IMG/VR virus record: IMGVR_UViG_3300036772_000322
Span: 1-20,721 of that record
Length of the DNA stretch: 20,721 nt
DNA from: a virus
Reading direction: 5' to 3' (one strand)
In this document: positions 1 to 7,853 of the stretch, piece after piece
Position numbering within the stretch: position 1 is the stretch's first letter
Layout of the letters: every line of letters begins with the position of its first letter
Notes under the pieces: generated by a model
What the model saw: the letters and a program-made list of their open reading frames with translations, nothing else
Database searches by the model: none
What the model was told of the DNA's origin: nothing
Made by a program: the position numbers and the translations under genes

Positions 1-97
1 TCCCAGTCGGTGCGCAGCCCGGTGTCATCGCATTGATGCCGTCACGGCCCCCGCGTTGCTTGGTCAGCGACTGCCCCCGCGGAACGCACTTTCAGTA
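1..97. other. Left edge, no supported gene
   Basis: On the minus strand a 19-codon open frame (42-101) starts with an ATGA overlap on the stop of the 113-aa gene, but it is too short to call. Another ATG at position 28 could open the next gene running off the edge, but no ribosome binding site precedes it. By gene order a major capsid gene is expected further left. Confidence 0.3.
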
Positions 98-439
98 TCA
101 TGTCGGCGTGGCGTGGCGCAAGGCCAGCGCCCGCTTGCTATCCTGCCAAAGTTCGCCACAAACCAGGATTACCCGTAGCGGCAACTCCACAACACGATGT
201 ACGCGGTCATCTGACCGTGGTTTGTGGGAGAATCTCGCAATCACAGCGTCACCCACCACGATCTCAGCCCAGGGCTCTGCTTTGTCGGGACACATGCGTA
301 GCTTCCACCTGTTGCCGTACCGAGCCACCATACGAGCGCGCGCGACTGGATCTGCCATTTCGTCAATCAACGATTCAAGCCAACTGCCGAGTGTTACCGT
401 CTCAGATGCGGGCTCAACTGTCTCTGACATGGTTGCCAT
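98..439 (-). CDS. Hypothetical phage protein, 113 aa
   Basis: No family is recognised. The start directly follows the stop of the upstream scaffold-like gene (TAA then ATG with no gap), so translational coupling is likely. A second in-frame ATG three codons in (position 430) gives a protein starting MSETVE, similar to the MSES start of the upstream gene, and may be the real start. The protein is soluble, with an acidic N-terminal third and a basic, mixed alpha/beta-looking remainder (WKLRMCPDK, WAEIVVGDAVIARFSHKP). It lies in the packaging operon between scaffold and the presumed capsid gene, so a structural or head-assembly role is possible but not shown. Confidence 0.65.
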   Translation of the reverse strand: MATMSETVEPASETVTLGSWLESLIDEMADPVARARMVARYGNRWKLRMCPDKAEPWAEIVVGDAVIARFSHKPRSDDRVHRVVELPLRVILVCGELWQDSKRALALRHATPT

Positions 440-1516
440 TTACCAGTTGGTGTGTCCATTGCCGCTGCGGCGCGCAGCACCCTGCTGAGCGGTCAGCAGG
501 GCCGCGCCGTTCTGCCAGCTTGGCTTGGCGTTGAACGCTTCGGCAGCGGCGGCGACCTGTTCGACCGGGCGCGGCGGCGGGGCCGAACCGCGCGGCGGCG
601 CTGCCCGAACCACCGGCGAGGGTGCGGCGGTACGCGGCATCGAACTCATCTGCCGGTCGTACGCCATCGCCTTCATCAGCGTCTCGAGGTACTTTGGGTT
701 GGTCAGCCCATCCAGTTCGGCGTCGCTGTATCCCGCCTCCTGGGTAGCCCAGCGGCGGATGTGCTGCTGCACCTCGCCGCGCTGCTGCGGGTCGGACCAG
801 AACGCATACTTCTCGCCCAGATATCGGTTGCCGTCCTCGACCGCTTTGGCGATGGCGGCGTCGCGTGCCTGGTTCTGCATCTGCTGCATCTGCACGTAAC
901 GCTGGTTGTGCGCCCAAGACTCGTAGAAGGCGTTCATCTGTTCGGCATAGGCTTGGGGGTTGGTCTGCTTCAGCATCGGGTCCGGCGGCTGGGTCTGCTG
1001 GAACTGCGCCTGCATCCGCTGGATTTCCGGCTGGATGGTCGGCAGGAACTGCGCCAGCAGCGCGTGGGCGTCCTGCAGTTCGCGCTGCTGTTGCGCCAGT
1101 TGCTGGGTCTTGTGGGTGTAGTCCTTCGCGAGATTGAGTTCGCGGCGCAGTTCCGCCTCGGAAAGCCGGCGTCCCTCGAACTCGAAGCTCTGCGGTGTGG
1201 CTGCCGCATCACCCTCTGGCGCGCCCTCAGCAGCGGCCTCGGCGGGCTTGAGGCCCAGGGCGCGCTCCATGGCATCGACGCCGCTGGCGCGCTTGGGAGG
1301 CGCTTCTGCGGAGGCTCCAGGCGCTTCCTGAGCCGCGACAGGAGCCGCCGGTGCCGCATCCTCCCTTTGGAGGGATTGGGGTGCCGGGCGGGCGCTGCGC
1401 AGCATCCGCGCGGCGTCGGAGATGGAGATGGCCGCCTGGGTGTTCGGTGCCGGAGAAACCGGTGCAGGCGCGTCAACTGACACGTCAGCAGCGGGCGTGC
1501 TTATGCTCTCAGACAT
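440..1516 (-). CDS. Probable capsid scaffolding protein
   Basis: A 358-aa protein lacking globular catalytic motifs. Residues 1-110 are Ala/Pro-rich and probably disordered. Residues about 115-250 are strongly helical and rich in Gln/Glu/Arg (YTHKTQQLAQQQRELQDAH, RYVQMQQMQNQARDAAIAKA), consistent with a long coiled coil. The tail from about 290 is Pro/Ala-rich and basic. This composition, and its place two small genes downstream of the portal where tailed phages usually keep scaffold next to capsid, support a scaffolding role: it would assemble inside the procapsid and leave before DNA packaging. The ATG at 1516 is preceded by AGGACAGAGCGACC, an acceptable ribosome site. Assignment rests on composition and order, not on a recognised domain. 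Confidence 0.65.
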   Translation of the reverse strand: MSESISTPAADVSVDAPAPVSPAPNTQAAISISDAARMLRSARPAPQSLQREDAAPAAPVAAQEAPGASAEAPPKRASGVDAMERALGLKPAEAAAEGAPEGDAAATPQSFEFEGRRLSEAELRRELNLAKDYTHKTQQLAQQQRELQDAHALLAQFLPTIQPEIQRMQAQFQQTQPPDPMLKQTNPQAYAEQMNAFYESWAHNQRYVQMQQMQNQARDAAIAKAVEDGNRYLGEKYAFWSDPQQRGEVQQHIRRWATQEAGYSDAELDGLTNPKYLETLMKAMAYDRQMSSMPRTAAPSPVVRAAPPRGSAPPPRPVEQVAAAAEAFNAKPSWQNGAALLTAQQGAARRSGNGHTNW

Positions 1517-1537
1517 GGTCGCTCTGTCCTGTTGGGG

Positions 1538-1834
1538 TTATTCCAGCGCTTTGGCGCGCTCGTCATCGTCCAGGCGGTCCTGGTTCACCTTGGCCATGGC
1601 TTGCAGGTGCCCGCGCAGCTCGTCGATCGCCATCACCTTGACGCGGTTGAGCTCGCGCTGTTCCGACGTCGTTCCGTACACAGCGTACTGCTCGCCGACC
1701 TTGCGCATTTCGGACAGGAACTGCTGCAGGATGTCGTCATGCAGGAGCCGCTGCGCGCCGGAGACGGCAATCTGCAACTCGCGCTCGTCCTGTTCGGCTG
1801 CATCGAGGTCGAGTTGGCTGTGGCCGTCGTTCAT
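1538..1834 (-). CDS. Hypothetical phage protein, 98 aa
   Basis: A small acidic, mostly helical protein (ends RLDDDERAKALE) with no recognised domain. Its ATG overlaps the stop of the preceding 73-aa gene by ATGA, so the two are translationally coupled inside the portal-scaffold segment. High Glu/Gln/Leu content and heptad-like spacing suggest a helical bundle or short coiled coil. A head-assembly accessory role is inferred only from position. Confidence 0.75.
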   Translation of the reverse strand: MNDGHSQLDLDAAEQDERELQIAVSGAQRLLHDDILQQFLSEMRKVGEQYAVYGTTSEQRELNRVKVMAIDELRGHLQAMAKVNQDRLDDDERAKALE

Positions 1835-2052
1835 GCTCTGGTTGGCGCCGGCACGTCCAGATGCTCGCGTAACATGTGGACGAAAAGCTCAACCATGACC
1901 GGCCTGGCGTAGTCTTCCTCCTGCATGATCCAATGCTCCACCAGCGCGCCGAGCATTGCGAACTTCAACTCCCGGCTCATGGCGTGCCGTTGCAGCACCT
2001 CGTCGAGTTCGTCTTGCACCGCATCCCAGCGCTTCTGCGTCATCCTAGGCAT
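1831..2052 (-). CDS. Hypothetical phage protein, 73 aa
   Basis: A small helical protein with no family recognised. The start ATG shares one base with the portal stop (TGATG). A second ATG three codons in (position 2043) is an alternative. It overlaps the next gene by ATGA. The middle (ELKFAMLGALVEHWIMQEED) is amphipathic rather than membrane-spanning. Immediate linkage to portal suggests a virion or assembly accessory protein. Confidence 0.75.
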   Translation of the reverse strand: MPRMTQKRWDAVQDELDEVLQRHAMSRELKFAMLGALVEHWIMQEEDYARPVMVELFVHMLREHLDVPAPTRA

Positions 2053-4868
2053 CAGGGACCAGCCGGCGGCGGACCACCGGGGCTAGGTGGTCGTGGCAAC
2101 GGTGGGCCGCCTGGTCCGGCAACCAACCCAGCGATCGCACGATTGGCAATCTGCCCATACGCGGTCGGCAACTGTCCGCTCTGCAGCGCCTGCCGCACGC
2201 CCATTGCGGTTGCCGGGTCCGGCTGCGCGGGCCGTGGCATCTGGGTCGGCTGGTTCGGGTTCGGCATCATCGGCCGGCCCTGCGGCGGACCCTGTGGCCG
2301 CTGCTGCTGCGGACCTCCTGGCTGCGGCTGCTGCAGCGATTGCACGCCGGTTGCCGGCTGCATCGGCGAGGTCGGCGGCGGCACGTCAGGCAGCAGCCCG
2401 ATGCGCGGCGCGCCGCTCTGCATGGCCTGCTGGAACTCGGTCAGGCTCGGCACCGGCGTGCCGAACTGGGCTGCGGCAACCCAGGTCTTGGTCCATGCGT
2501 CCAGCGCCGCTTTGTCGCGTTGCAGGTCGTCGTCCTGCAGCGCCTTGGCCCGCTCCGTCTGCGCCTTGCCGCGGTCGGTCTCCAGATCGGCGGCGTTCTT
2601 CTGCTGCTGGGCCATCGCCAGCAACTGGCTGTCGCTCGGCTGGTTGTTGGGCGGCGGCGGCTGCCAGCCCGGCGGCAACGCCTTGAAGTAGCTGGACACG
2701 TCGGCGATGTTGGCCGTCTCCAGCATACGCGCCAGCGTGTTCCGGTATTCCGGTATCCCGACCAGCGGATTGTCCATGCCGGTCTGGGTAATGATCATCT
2801 CCTGCTTGCCGGCGATCTGGCTGAGCATCGCCAACCGCTCCATCGGCATGCCCTTGCCGCCGACGTTCACCGATGCCTGCCACTGGGTGGCGAGCGCCCG
2901 AGGGTCGATCTGCACGAACTCGCCGCGGATGCGGATGGTGTTCGGCCGGTCCTGTTGGCGGGCCAGCATCTTCAACAGGCCATGATATAACGGCGCTAGA
3001 CCTGTTTCGGCCAAGGTCCGCGCCATCATGTCGAGGCGGTCCTGCGCGGCACTCGTCTGCTGGCTGATCGCAATCGGCGCGGTGGATTGCAATTCGTCCA
3101 CGGTAAGCCCTTGGCTCGCCCGGGTGATCCCCGTCCTGCTCTCTCTGACCGCTTCGAGCACATCGAGGATCGGCAGCGCCTCCTTGCCCTGGAACGGCTT
3201 GACCAACTCGGTCACGGCGCCCTGCTGCGCGACGCGGATGATGCTGCCGATGGCGGTCTGCCGGATGTCCGCCTGATTGACCTGACCCAAGGTCATCACG
3301 GTGCGCGGATACATCGACTGACCCAGGCTATCGAGGGTCGCGCGCATCACCCGGCTCTGCAGCCGTTGCAGGTCCATCACCATGTCGGCCTGGCTCATGC
3401 CGATCACGCGCCCCGGCTCGCGATACGGAGTAAAACAAGCCAGCGGGATTTCGTCGCAGCGTTCCCAGCGGATCATCCGCACCATGTCGCCAAGACAGTG
3501 CACATGCAGCAATTCGGCGCGGTGGTCGTTGTCGGCGTCGCAGCGTATCCAGCCCTCGATGTAGCGGCACATCGCCATGGATTTATCGTTGGGCGGACCG
3601 CCGCGCATGTTGTAGCCGGACAGCGGATCGCGCGACACGGCTTCGGTGCGGCGCCAGATCGACATGTCGCCGACCGTGTTGGTCAGCACGTCGTACTCTG
3701 GCAACCCGGCCTCGATCAGCTCGGTGGCCGGCACGTCGCGGACGTGGAACACCGCGCGCGCGGACTGCACGGTGTTGGCGTCCGGCACAATCCAGACGCA
3801 GTCGGACGGTACGTTCTCGACCACCGGCCACGCCTGCTGCGCGGTGCGGTGGATGGTCGCGGACCAATATTCCGGCGGGCCGCCCTGCTGCAGATACATC
3901 ATGCCGTCCGGCGTGCGCTGTATCCCCTGCATCTCATCCTGCGTCATCGGCCGCCGTATGATGCGCTGGGTTTCGATACCGGGCTGGGACAGCAGTATCT
4001 GCAATTGCGGCAATATGAGGTTGTTGCACACCTCGACGCGCGACTCCTGCAGCTTGCCCCAGTGCCAGCGCACCCAGCCGGCTTTTCTGGTCAGCGCATC
4101 GAGCAACGCGTCATGCAGGATCTGCCAGCCGGGGTTGGCGGTGAACAGCGCCCAGCGCGCATAGTCGGTGGCCTGACGGGCGAGCAGTGCGGCCTGCTGG
4201 TCGTTGCCGGTGATTTCGTAGCTGATCGGCTCGAACGACACCGGGTCCTCCACCCCGGTGAACACCCGCAGCAGAGACGGCAAGGTACTGCGGATGGTGT
4301 CGCGGACGACAGTGAGCACCAGATGGCTGCGGCCCTTGAGTTCGGTCTCGTCGCCAAAACCCTCGCCGCGATAGTAGCGGTTGGCGCTGATGCGCTCATT
4401 GTGCAGGTAGTTGTCGTAGGTCTGTGCGTTCTTGAAATAGAACTGCACGATGCCCTGGATTTCGGTGTCGGTCTTGCCCAGGCGTTCATAAATTATTTCC
4501 TGTTGCCAAGGCACCTCGTCGGGTTTGGCGGCGGGTATGAGCCCCTTGGCATAGGGCCGGATGGCTGCCGGTATGTCGCTGTTGTCGTCGGGCGGGATGT
4601 CGTCGCGCTTCGGCGCGATCAGCTGCATCAGGACGTGTTCCTGGCCGATCGGCGAGCCGGTGGGTCGCAGCAGCGTGGGCAGTTGCGGCAGTGGCGGTGG
4701 CGTTGATCCACCCATCATGCCCTGTGGCTGTCCTGGCGGCATACCTTGCGGCGGCCCAGGGGCCTGACCACCAGGCGGCATCATGCCAGGCGCCACAGGC
4801 CCTTGGGGCATGCCTGGAGGCCGCATCGGCATCTGGCCGGGAGGCATCGGTGGCAGCACGCCGCTCAT
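2052..4868 (-). CDS. Portal protein, P22-like family
   Basis: A 938-aa protein that should form the dodecameric ring at the capsid vertex through which DNA is packaged and ejected. The middle (about 130-720) has the layout and wording of P22-type portals: AQTYDNYLHNERISANRYYR early, an acidic clip/wing region (DNDHRAELLHVHCLGDMVR), GMSQADMVMDLQRLQSRVMR, and the late SVNVGGKGMPMERLAML segment. P22 gp1 is 725 aa, so this protein carries extra ends: residues 1-50 are a Pro/Gly/Met-rich collagen-like run and about 730-938 a helical then Pro/Gln-rich tail. It overlaps the upstream 64-aa gene by ATGA. Its position downstream of the large terminase fits. The family call is strong; the role of the extensions is unknown. 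Confidence 0.92.
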   Translation of the reverse strand: MSGVLPPMPPGQMPMRPPGMPQGPVAPGMMPPGGQAPGPPQGMPPGQPQGMMGGSTPPPLPQLPTLLRPTGSPIGQEHVLMQLIAPKRDDIPPDDNSDIPAAIRPYAKGLIPAAKPDEVPWQQEIIYERLGKTDTEIQGIVQFYFKNAQTYDNYLHNERISANRYYRGEGFGDETELKGRSHLVLTVVRDTIRSTLPSLLRVFTGVEDPVSFEPISYEITGNDQQAALLARQATDYARWALFTANPGWQILHDALLDALTRKAGWVRWHWGKLQESRVEVCNNLILPQLQILLSQPGIETQRIIRRPMTQDEMQGIQRTPDGMMYLQQGGPPEYWSATIHRTAQQAWPVVENVPSDCVWIVPDANTVQSARAVFHVRDVPATELIEAGLPEYDVLTNTVGDMSIWRRTEAVSRDPLSGYNMRGGPPNDKSMAMCRYIEGWIRCDADNDHRAELLHVHCLGDMVRMIRWERCDEIPLACFTPYREPGRVIGMSQADMVMDLQRLQSRVMRATLDSLGQSMYPRTVMTLGQVNQADIRQTAIGSIIRVAQQGAVTELVKPFQGKEALPILDVLEAVRESRTGITRASQGLTVDELQSTAPIAISQQTSAAQDRLDMMARTLAETGLAPLYHGLLKMLARQQDRPNTIRIRGEFVQIDPRALATQWQASVNVGGKGMPMERLAMLSQIAGKQEMIITQTGMDNPLVGIPEYRNTLARMLETANIADVSSYFKALPPGWQPPPPNNQPSDSQLLAMAQQQKNAADLETDRGKAQTERAKALQDDDLQRDKAALDAWTKTWVAAAQFGTPVPSLTEFQQAMQSGAPRIGLLPDVPPPTSPMQPATGVQSLQQPQPGGPQQQRPQGPPQGRPMMPNPNQPTQMPRPAQPDPATAMGVRQALQSGQLPTAYGQIANRAIAGLVAGPGGPPLPRPPSPGGPPPAGP

Positions 4869-5059
4869 GGCTTCAGCTTCTCGGCCAGGTGGTCATACTG
4901 CGCATCGAACCGCTTGCGGAGATCGTTGAGCCGCTTGCCCCAGCCTGCGTCGATGCGCTCGGTGCGTGTCGCCAGTTCCATTGCGATGCGTTCCAGCCGC
5001 GCCATCCGCCACGCCATGTCCTGCGTTGCACAGTGCCGCAGCAGGTCCTCGTCGCTCAT
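4865..5059 (-). CDS. Hypothetical phage protein, 64 aa
   Basis: A short helical, charged protein beginning MSDEDLLRHCATQDMAWRMA. The start at 5059 is chosen because ATG overlaps the stop of the upstream membrane-protein gene (ATGA); longer forms would overlap that gene fully. The stop overlaps the portal start. No domain is recognised. Likely coiled-coil (RMARLERIAMELATRTERID). It lies between a membrane peptide and portal, and its function is unknown. Confidence 0.75.
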   Translation of the reverse strand: MSDEDLLRHCATQDMAWRMARLERIAMELATRTERIDAGWGKRLNDLRKRFDAQYDHLAEKLKP

Positions 5060-5232
5060 CGCCACCACCCGAACAACAGCAGGATCAGCAGCACGAGCAC
5101 GACGATGCCGAGGCCGCCGATGCCGTAGCTGTAATACGGATAGGTGCCGTAATAGCCGCCGCGCCAACCCCAACCGCCACCGAACAACAGCAGGATCAGC
5201 AGCACCACCAGTAGAATACCGAGCGGGCTCAT
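5056..5232 (-). CDS. Small two-helix membrane protein, DUF3309-like
   Basis: A 58-aa protein with two near-identical hydrophobic segments, LGILLVVLLILLLFGGG and LGIVVLVLLILLLFGWW, flanking a Gly/Tyr/Trp-rich loop (GGYYGTYPYYSYGIGG). The layout resembles the short DUF3309-type membrane proteins common in proteobacteria. The two hydrophobic segments are coded by an exact 26-bp direct repeat (5069-5094 and 5180-5205), so the protein arose by internal duplication or keeps a repeat. Start: ATG at 5232, four bases after the previous stop; a TTG at 5259 would be an upstream alternative. It sits between terminase and portal genes, an odd place for a membrane protein. Function is unknown. Confidence 0.75.
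   Translation of the reverse strand: MSPLGILLVVLLILLLFGGGWGWRGGYYGTYPYYSYGIGGLGIVVLVLLILLLFGWWR
5069..5205. repeat. 26-bp exact direct repeat, copies 111 bp apart
   Basis: Copies at 5069-5094 and 5180-5205, both within the 58-aa membrane protein gene. Spacing of 111 bp is 37 codons, so both copies are read in the same frame and code for the same hydrophobic core (LLILLLFG). Confidence 0.9.
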
Positions 5233-5236
5233 ATAC

Positions 5237-5452
5237 TCATGTCCCGAGCAGGCCGCCAACGCGCGGTCCGGTTCGATTCAATCCAGGATCGGTGGCGCTC
5301 CATTGCGGCATTTGTTCCATGTTAGGATCAACGCTCGGGTCAACGTGACTTTTCAACGCCTGGACCCATGGCGAGTCAGTGCTGGGCTGCTGATACCTCT
5401 GCTGGAGCGCCTGGAGCGCTTGCAGCGATTGCAAGAGATCAACGACGTTCAC
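5237..5452 (-). CDS. Hypothetical phage protein, 71 aa
   Basis: Begins with GTG overlapping the large-terminase stop (GTGA), with a GGAG eight bases upstream inside the terminase gene. The N-terminus is a short Leu/Gln helix (DLLQSLQALQALQQRYQQ); the rest is polar and Pro/Gly-rich and probably disordered. No family is recognised. Its position between large terminase and portal suggests a minor packaging or head component, but this is only inferred. Confidence 0.7.
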   Translation of the reverse strand: MNVVDLLQSLQALQALQQRYQQPSTDSPWVQALKSHVDPSVDPNMEQMPQWSATDPGLNRTGPRVGGLLGT

Positions 5453-6915
5453 ACCTCCATCTCCACCATCGGCGGCATGACCGGGTTCGGATCGAACAGG
5501 CCGCTGTTCTGCTCGCTGGCGACCATCATCCCGTGTTCCGCCAGCGTCAGCATCAAGGCGTCGGCCGCGTCCGGGCTCGGCAGGCCACGCATGCGCATGC
5601 TCTGCTTGTCCTCAATCTTCAGCTTGCCGTCGGAGGTAAACACATACTTCGGCGCAACCAGGTCATCGCGCAGCTGCTCGTCGCGCGGCAGCCGGACGCG
5701 GCGGCTCTGCAGCCACTCGCGGACCCGGTGCCACAACTCGTCGCGCAGCCGCATGAAGCGCTCTTTGGTGGACGACTGCTCACCGACATTGATGCCAAGG
5801 ATGGGCAGGCCCTGCTCATGCAGCCGGTCGACCACGCCGGCGCCGACGCCGATGCTGTCGATGACGATCAGCTTCGGCTTGCTGCCTGCCAGATCGTATT
5901 CGGCCTTGACCGCGCCGGCGACCGCCATGGTGTCGAAGCCGCGCCAGCGCCGCGGCATCTCGGTGACCACGTAGCCCTTGCGCTTGACCAGGCAAGATGC
6001 GTCGTTGCCAAACCTGGCGCAGTCCAGTCCCCAGAGTTCGGGCGCGGTCGCATCGAGCGGCACGTCACGACCCATCGCGGTATCCACCAGTTCGGCAGCG
6101 ATGAAGCTGTCATCGTCGGCGGACGGAAACTGCCCGAGCACACGCACGCGATAGGCATTGCTGTTTTCGCCGTAGCGGCGCGCCATCTCGTCGATGTAGT
6201 CTGGCGTGACCCGCTTGGACGCGGCGCTGGAGACGGTCATACAATGCCAGCGGTCGCGCTCCAGGGTGTGGACCCGCCAAAAGAACCCGGTGTTGCGCGT
6301 CGGGTTGCCGATCAGCAGCGTGATGGCGCCGGCCGATGACATCGAGCCACTGGCCGCCTCGTACACCGCTTCATCGATGCCGGACGCCTCGTCGGCCACC
6401 AGCAGGATATTGCTGGAGTGCAGGCCGGCCATGGCCTCGGGCTGGTCGGCACGCGACGTTCTCGCGGTGATGAAGCACTCGTTGTTACTCTTGAGCTTGA
6501 TGTGATCGGCGGTGATGTCCCAGAGCGTGCGCCAGGCTTCGGGGAGCTGGTTGAACCACTTGTGCGTCTCCGGCACGAGCACATCGAACAGTTGCGGTGC
6601 GCTGGGTGCGGTGATGGCGCACTTGAACGGAGCATGTGTGTTTGCGAACCAGCAGATGACCCAGGCGGCGAGGCAGGACTTGCCGACGCCGTGGCCGCTG
6701 CGGATGGCGAGCCTGGTATGGCCTCTGGCCAGCGCGCGCAACGCTTCGAGTTGCCACGGGTCCGGTTCTGCCTGCAGCACCTCGCGCACGAACGCGATAG
6801 GGGCGCGGGCATAGCGGCCGATGGCGACGTGGAACGGATTGGGCGAGGCGGCGATCGCGGCAGCCCAACCGACCGGCGTGGTCTCGGTGTCGATCGCTTT
6901 GAACGACAGGGTCAT
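5449..6915 (-). CDS. terL: Terminase large subunit
   Basis: A 488-aa packaging motor: an N-terminal ATPase pumps DNA through the portal and a C-terminal RNase H-like nuclease cuts concatemers. Walker A is SGHGVGKS (73-80) and Walker B ILLVADE (170-176), with catalytic Glu176. The coupling motif is LIGNPTRNTG (201-210). Nuclease acidic residues are visible at Asp298 (WGLDCARFGNDAS), Asp353 (LIVIDSIGVGAG) and Asp449/Asp452 (SPDAADALML). The length is typical. The start directly abuts the TAG of the upstream 58-aa gene. All catalytic landmarks are intact, so the gene looks functional. Confidence 0.96.
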   Translation of the reverse strand: MTLSFKAIDTETTPVGWAAAIAASPNPFHVAIGRYARAPIAFVREVLQAEPDPWQLEALRALARGHTRLAIRSGHGVGKSCLAAWVICWFANTHAPFKCAITAPSAPQLFDVLVPETHKWFNQLPEAWRTLWDITADHIKLKSNNECFITARTSRADQPEAMAGLHSSNILLVADEASGIDEAVYEAASGSMSSAGAITLLIGNPTRNTGFFWRVHTLERDRWHCMTVSSAASKRVTPDYIDEMARRYGENSNAYRVRVLGQFPSADDDSFIAAELVDTAMGRDVPLDATAPELWGLDCARFGNDASCLVKRKGYVVTEMPRRWRGFDTMAVAGAVKAEYDLAGSKPKLIVIDSIGVGAGVVDRLHEQGLPILGINVGEQSSTKERFMRLRDELWHRVREWLQSRRVRLPRDEQLRDDLVAPKYVFTSDGKLKIEDKQSMRMRGLPSPDAADALMLTLAEHGMMVASEQNSGLFDPNPVMPPMVEMEV

Positions 6916-7092
6916 CTAATCCAGCGCCACGATGGCGTTGGTCAGCAGCGAGCCGGTCAGCTGCCCACCCGACAATGGTAACACACGATACCAACCGCCG
7001 CCGCCGCGGCCATAGGTGGTGCCGTCGAATGGCGCCTCGGGCAGGCTGTCGCCGGGCAGCACCAGATCGTCGTGATTCTGGTCGAGCCTCAT
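6916..7092 (-). CDS. 58-aa protein resembling a tail-fibre N-terminal module
   Basis: A short gene with a good ribosome site (AAGGGGTG before ATG) whose TAG abuts the terminase ATG. The protein contains LPEAPFDGTTYGRGGGGWYRV followed by LSGGQLTGSLL. From memory, similar wording (APxDGxxYGR...W, then GGxLTGxL) introduces repeat units in long phage tail-fibre or collagen-like proteins; here the module stands alone. It could be a remnant, a trimerising adaptor, or an unrelated small protein. The frame is fully open and tiles exactly with both neighbours (one-base overlap upstream, zero gap downstream), so it is very likely translated. Confidence 0.75.
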   Translation of the reverse strand: MRLDQNHDDLVLPGDSLPEAPFDGTTYGRGGGGWYRVLPLSGGQLTGSLLTNAIVALD

Positions 7093-7268
7093 CACCCCTT
7101 ACTCCGTCCCCAGGGGAAATACGGAGACCAGAAATAGTCAGCACCCAACCGCACAAAGAACTTGCCTATACGATCGTAGTGCCACCGTTCATGCGGCGGC
7201 ATCTGCAACCAGAGTCCCAACTTAACGAGCCAGCCACCAATCACCCACTGCCAGCGCTTGCGTGCCAT
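7092..7268 (-). CDS. 58-aa Trp-rich basic protein, hypothetical
   Basis: An open frame that tiles between small terminase and the fibre-module gene; the stop and next start overlap as TGATG. The protein is very rich in Trp, Arg and Lys (MARKRWQWVIGGWLVKLGLW, then HERWHYDRIGKFFVR and YFWSPYFPWGRSKG). The first part is an amphipathic or weak membrane helix. No family is recognised. Possible roles include a membrane-active peptide or a DNA-binding accessory for packaging; the sequence does not decide. Confidence 0.7.
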   Translation of the reverse strand: MARKRWQWVIGGWLVKLGLWLQMPPHERWHYDRIGKFFVRLGADYFWSPYFPWGRSKG

Positions 7269-7270
7269 CG

Positions 7271-7636
7271 CTATTCCGTGGGCGTTGGCGCATCGAGTAA
7301 GTTGGCAGGCAGTGACTGTGGTTGTTCGCTGTCGATGGTCTGCGGCGCTGCCTGGCGTTGTGCGAGTTCGGCGCTCACAGCGATGGCGGCGAGCAGATGT
7401 AGTTGCACTGGTGACGATCCATCACCGGCGGTGAGTTGCAATGGCACGATCTTGCCAATGAGGCCCATGAACGCCACTGGGTTTTCCTCAGCCTGACGTG
7501 CGAGATAATTGACGCCACCGACTTTTTGTAGCGCTTTCTCGACCATCTCCTTGATGGATTGCGGCACTTTGTTGGGAAAACCTGGCGGCCTTCCAGTGGA
7601 GACCAGGTTTTGCAGTGATCGAGCGGCTACGGGCAT
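7271..7636 (-). CDS. terS: Probable terminase small subunit
   Basis: A 121-aa protein two small genes upstream of the large terminase. The N-terminus GRPPGFPNKVPQSIKEMVEKAL has the GRPxGxxNK lead-in seen before helical DNA-binding segments in many phage small-terminase-like proteins; a second conserved-looking stretch is AFMGLIGKIVPLQLTAGDG. Expected role: recognition of the packaging site and regulation of the large subunit. The ribosome site before ATG 7636 is weak. The family link rests on motif wording and gene order; a general phage DNA-binding protein is the alternative. Confidence 0.7.
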   Translation of the reverse strand: MPVAARSLQNLVSTGRPPGFPNKVPQSIKEMVEKALQKVGGVNYLARQAEENPVAFMGLIGKIVPLQLTAGDGSSPVQLHLLAAIAVSAELAQRQAAPQTIDSEQPQSLPANLLDAPTPTE

Positions 7637-7661
7637 CGCAAGTTATCGCAAAGCAATTGAA

Positions 7662-7853
7662 TCAAGGCGGGCTCTTTTGTCTCTGTGCGCGAGACGTTTT
7701 GTTGCGGGCCGCGCCCTTGGCGGTCGCCTTCACGCTGCCTTTCTTGAGGTCGCCGGCTTTCTGCAGCGAGGCCACAGCGATCGGCCACGCGCTCTTGGTC
7801 GGAACGCCTCTGCCTTTGATGCGACTGACCGCTTTGTCCAATAGACCCGGAAT
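7662..7853 (-). CDS. 63-aa phage protein with apparent ATT start codon
   Basis: An open frame with clear coding character ending at 7662. It resembles small phage head-region proteins with the pattern LLDKAVSRIKGRG...AWPIAVASLQKAGDLKKGS, then a Lys/Ala/Arg-rich tail. An in-frame TAG lies four codons before the ATT, and there is no ATG or GTG start: the only early candidates are ATT at 7853, placed five bases after a perfect AGGAGG, and TTG at 7841, which is 17 bases from that site. ATT therefore fits best, giving a first Met and PGLLDKAV. It is the first gene of the late operon. The function of this family is unknown. Confidence 0.75.
   Translation of the reverse strand: MPGLLDKAVSRIKGRGVPTKSAWPIAVASLQKAGDLKKGSVKATAKGAARNKTSRAQRQKSPP

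Noticed and set aside
452-1480. 342-codon plus-strand frame
   Set aside because: Antisense shadow of the scaffold-like gene; repetitive Arg/Leu/Val composition with no recognisable fold.
3087-4706. Long open frame of 539 codons on the plus strand
   Set aside because: It is antisense to the portal gene, whose protein is clearly recognisable. High GC leaves the opposite frame open; its translation is His/Arg/Ala-rich with no domain.
5368-6339. 323-codon plus-strand frame
   Set aside because: Antisense to the large terminase, which has intact catalytic motifs.
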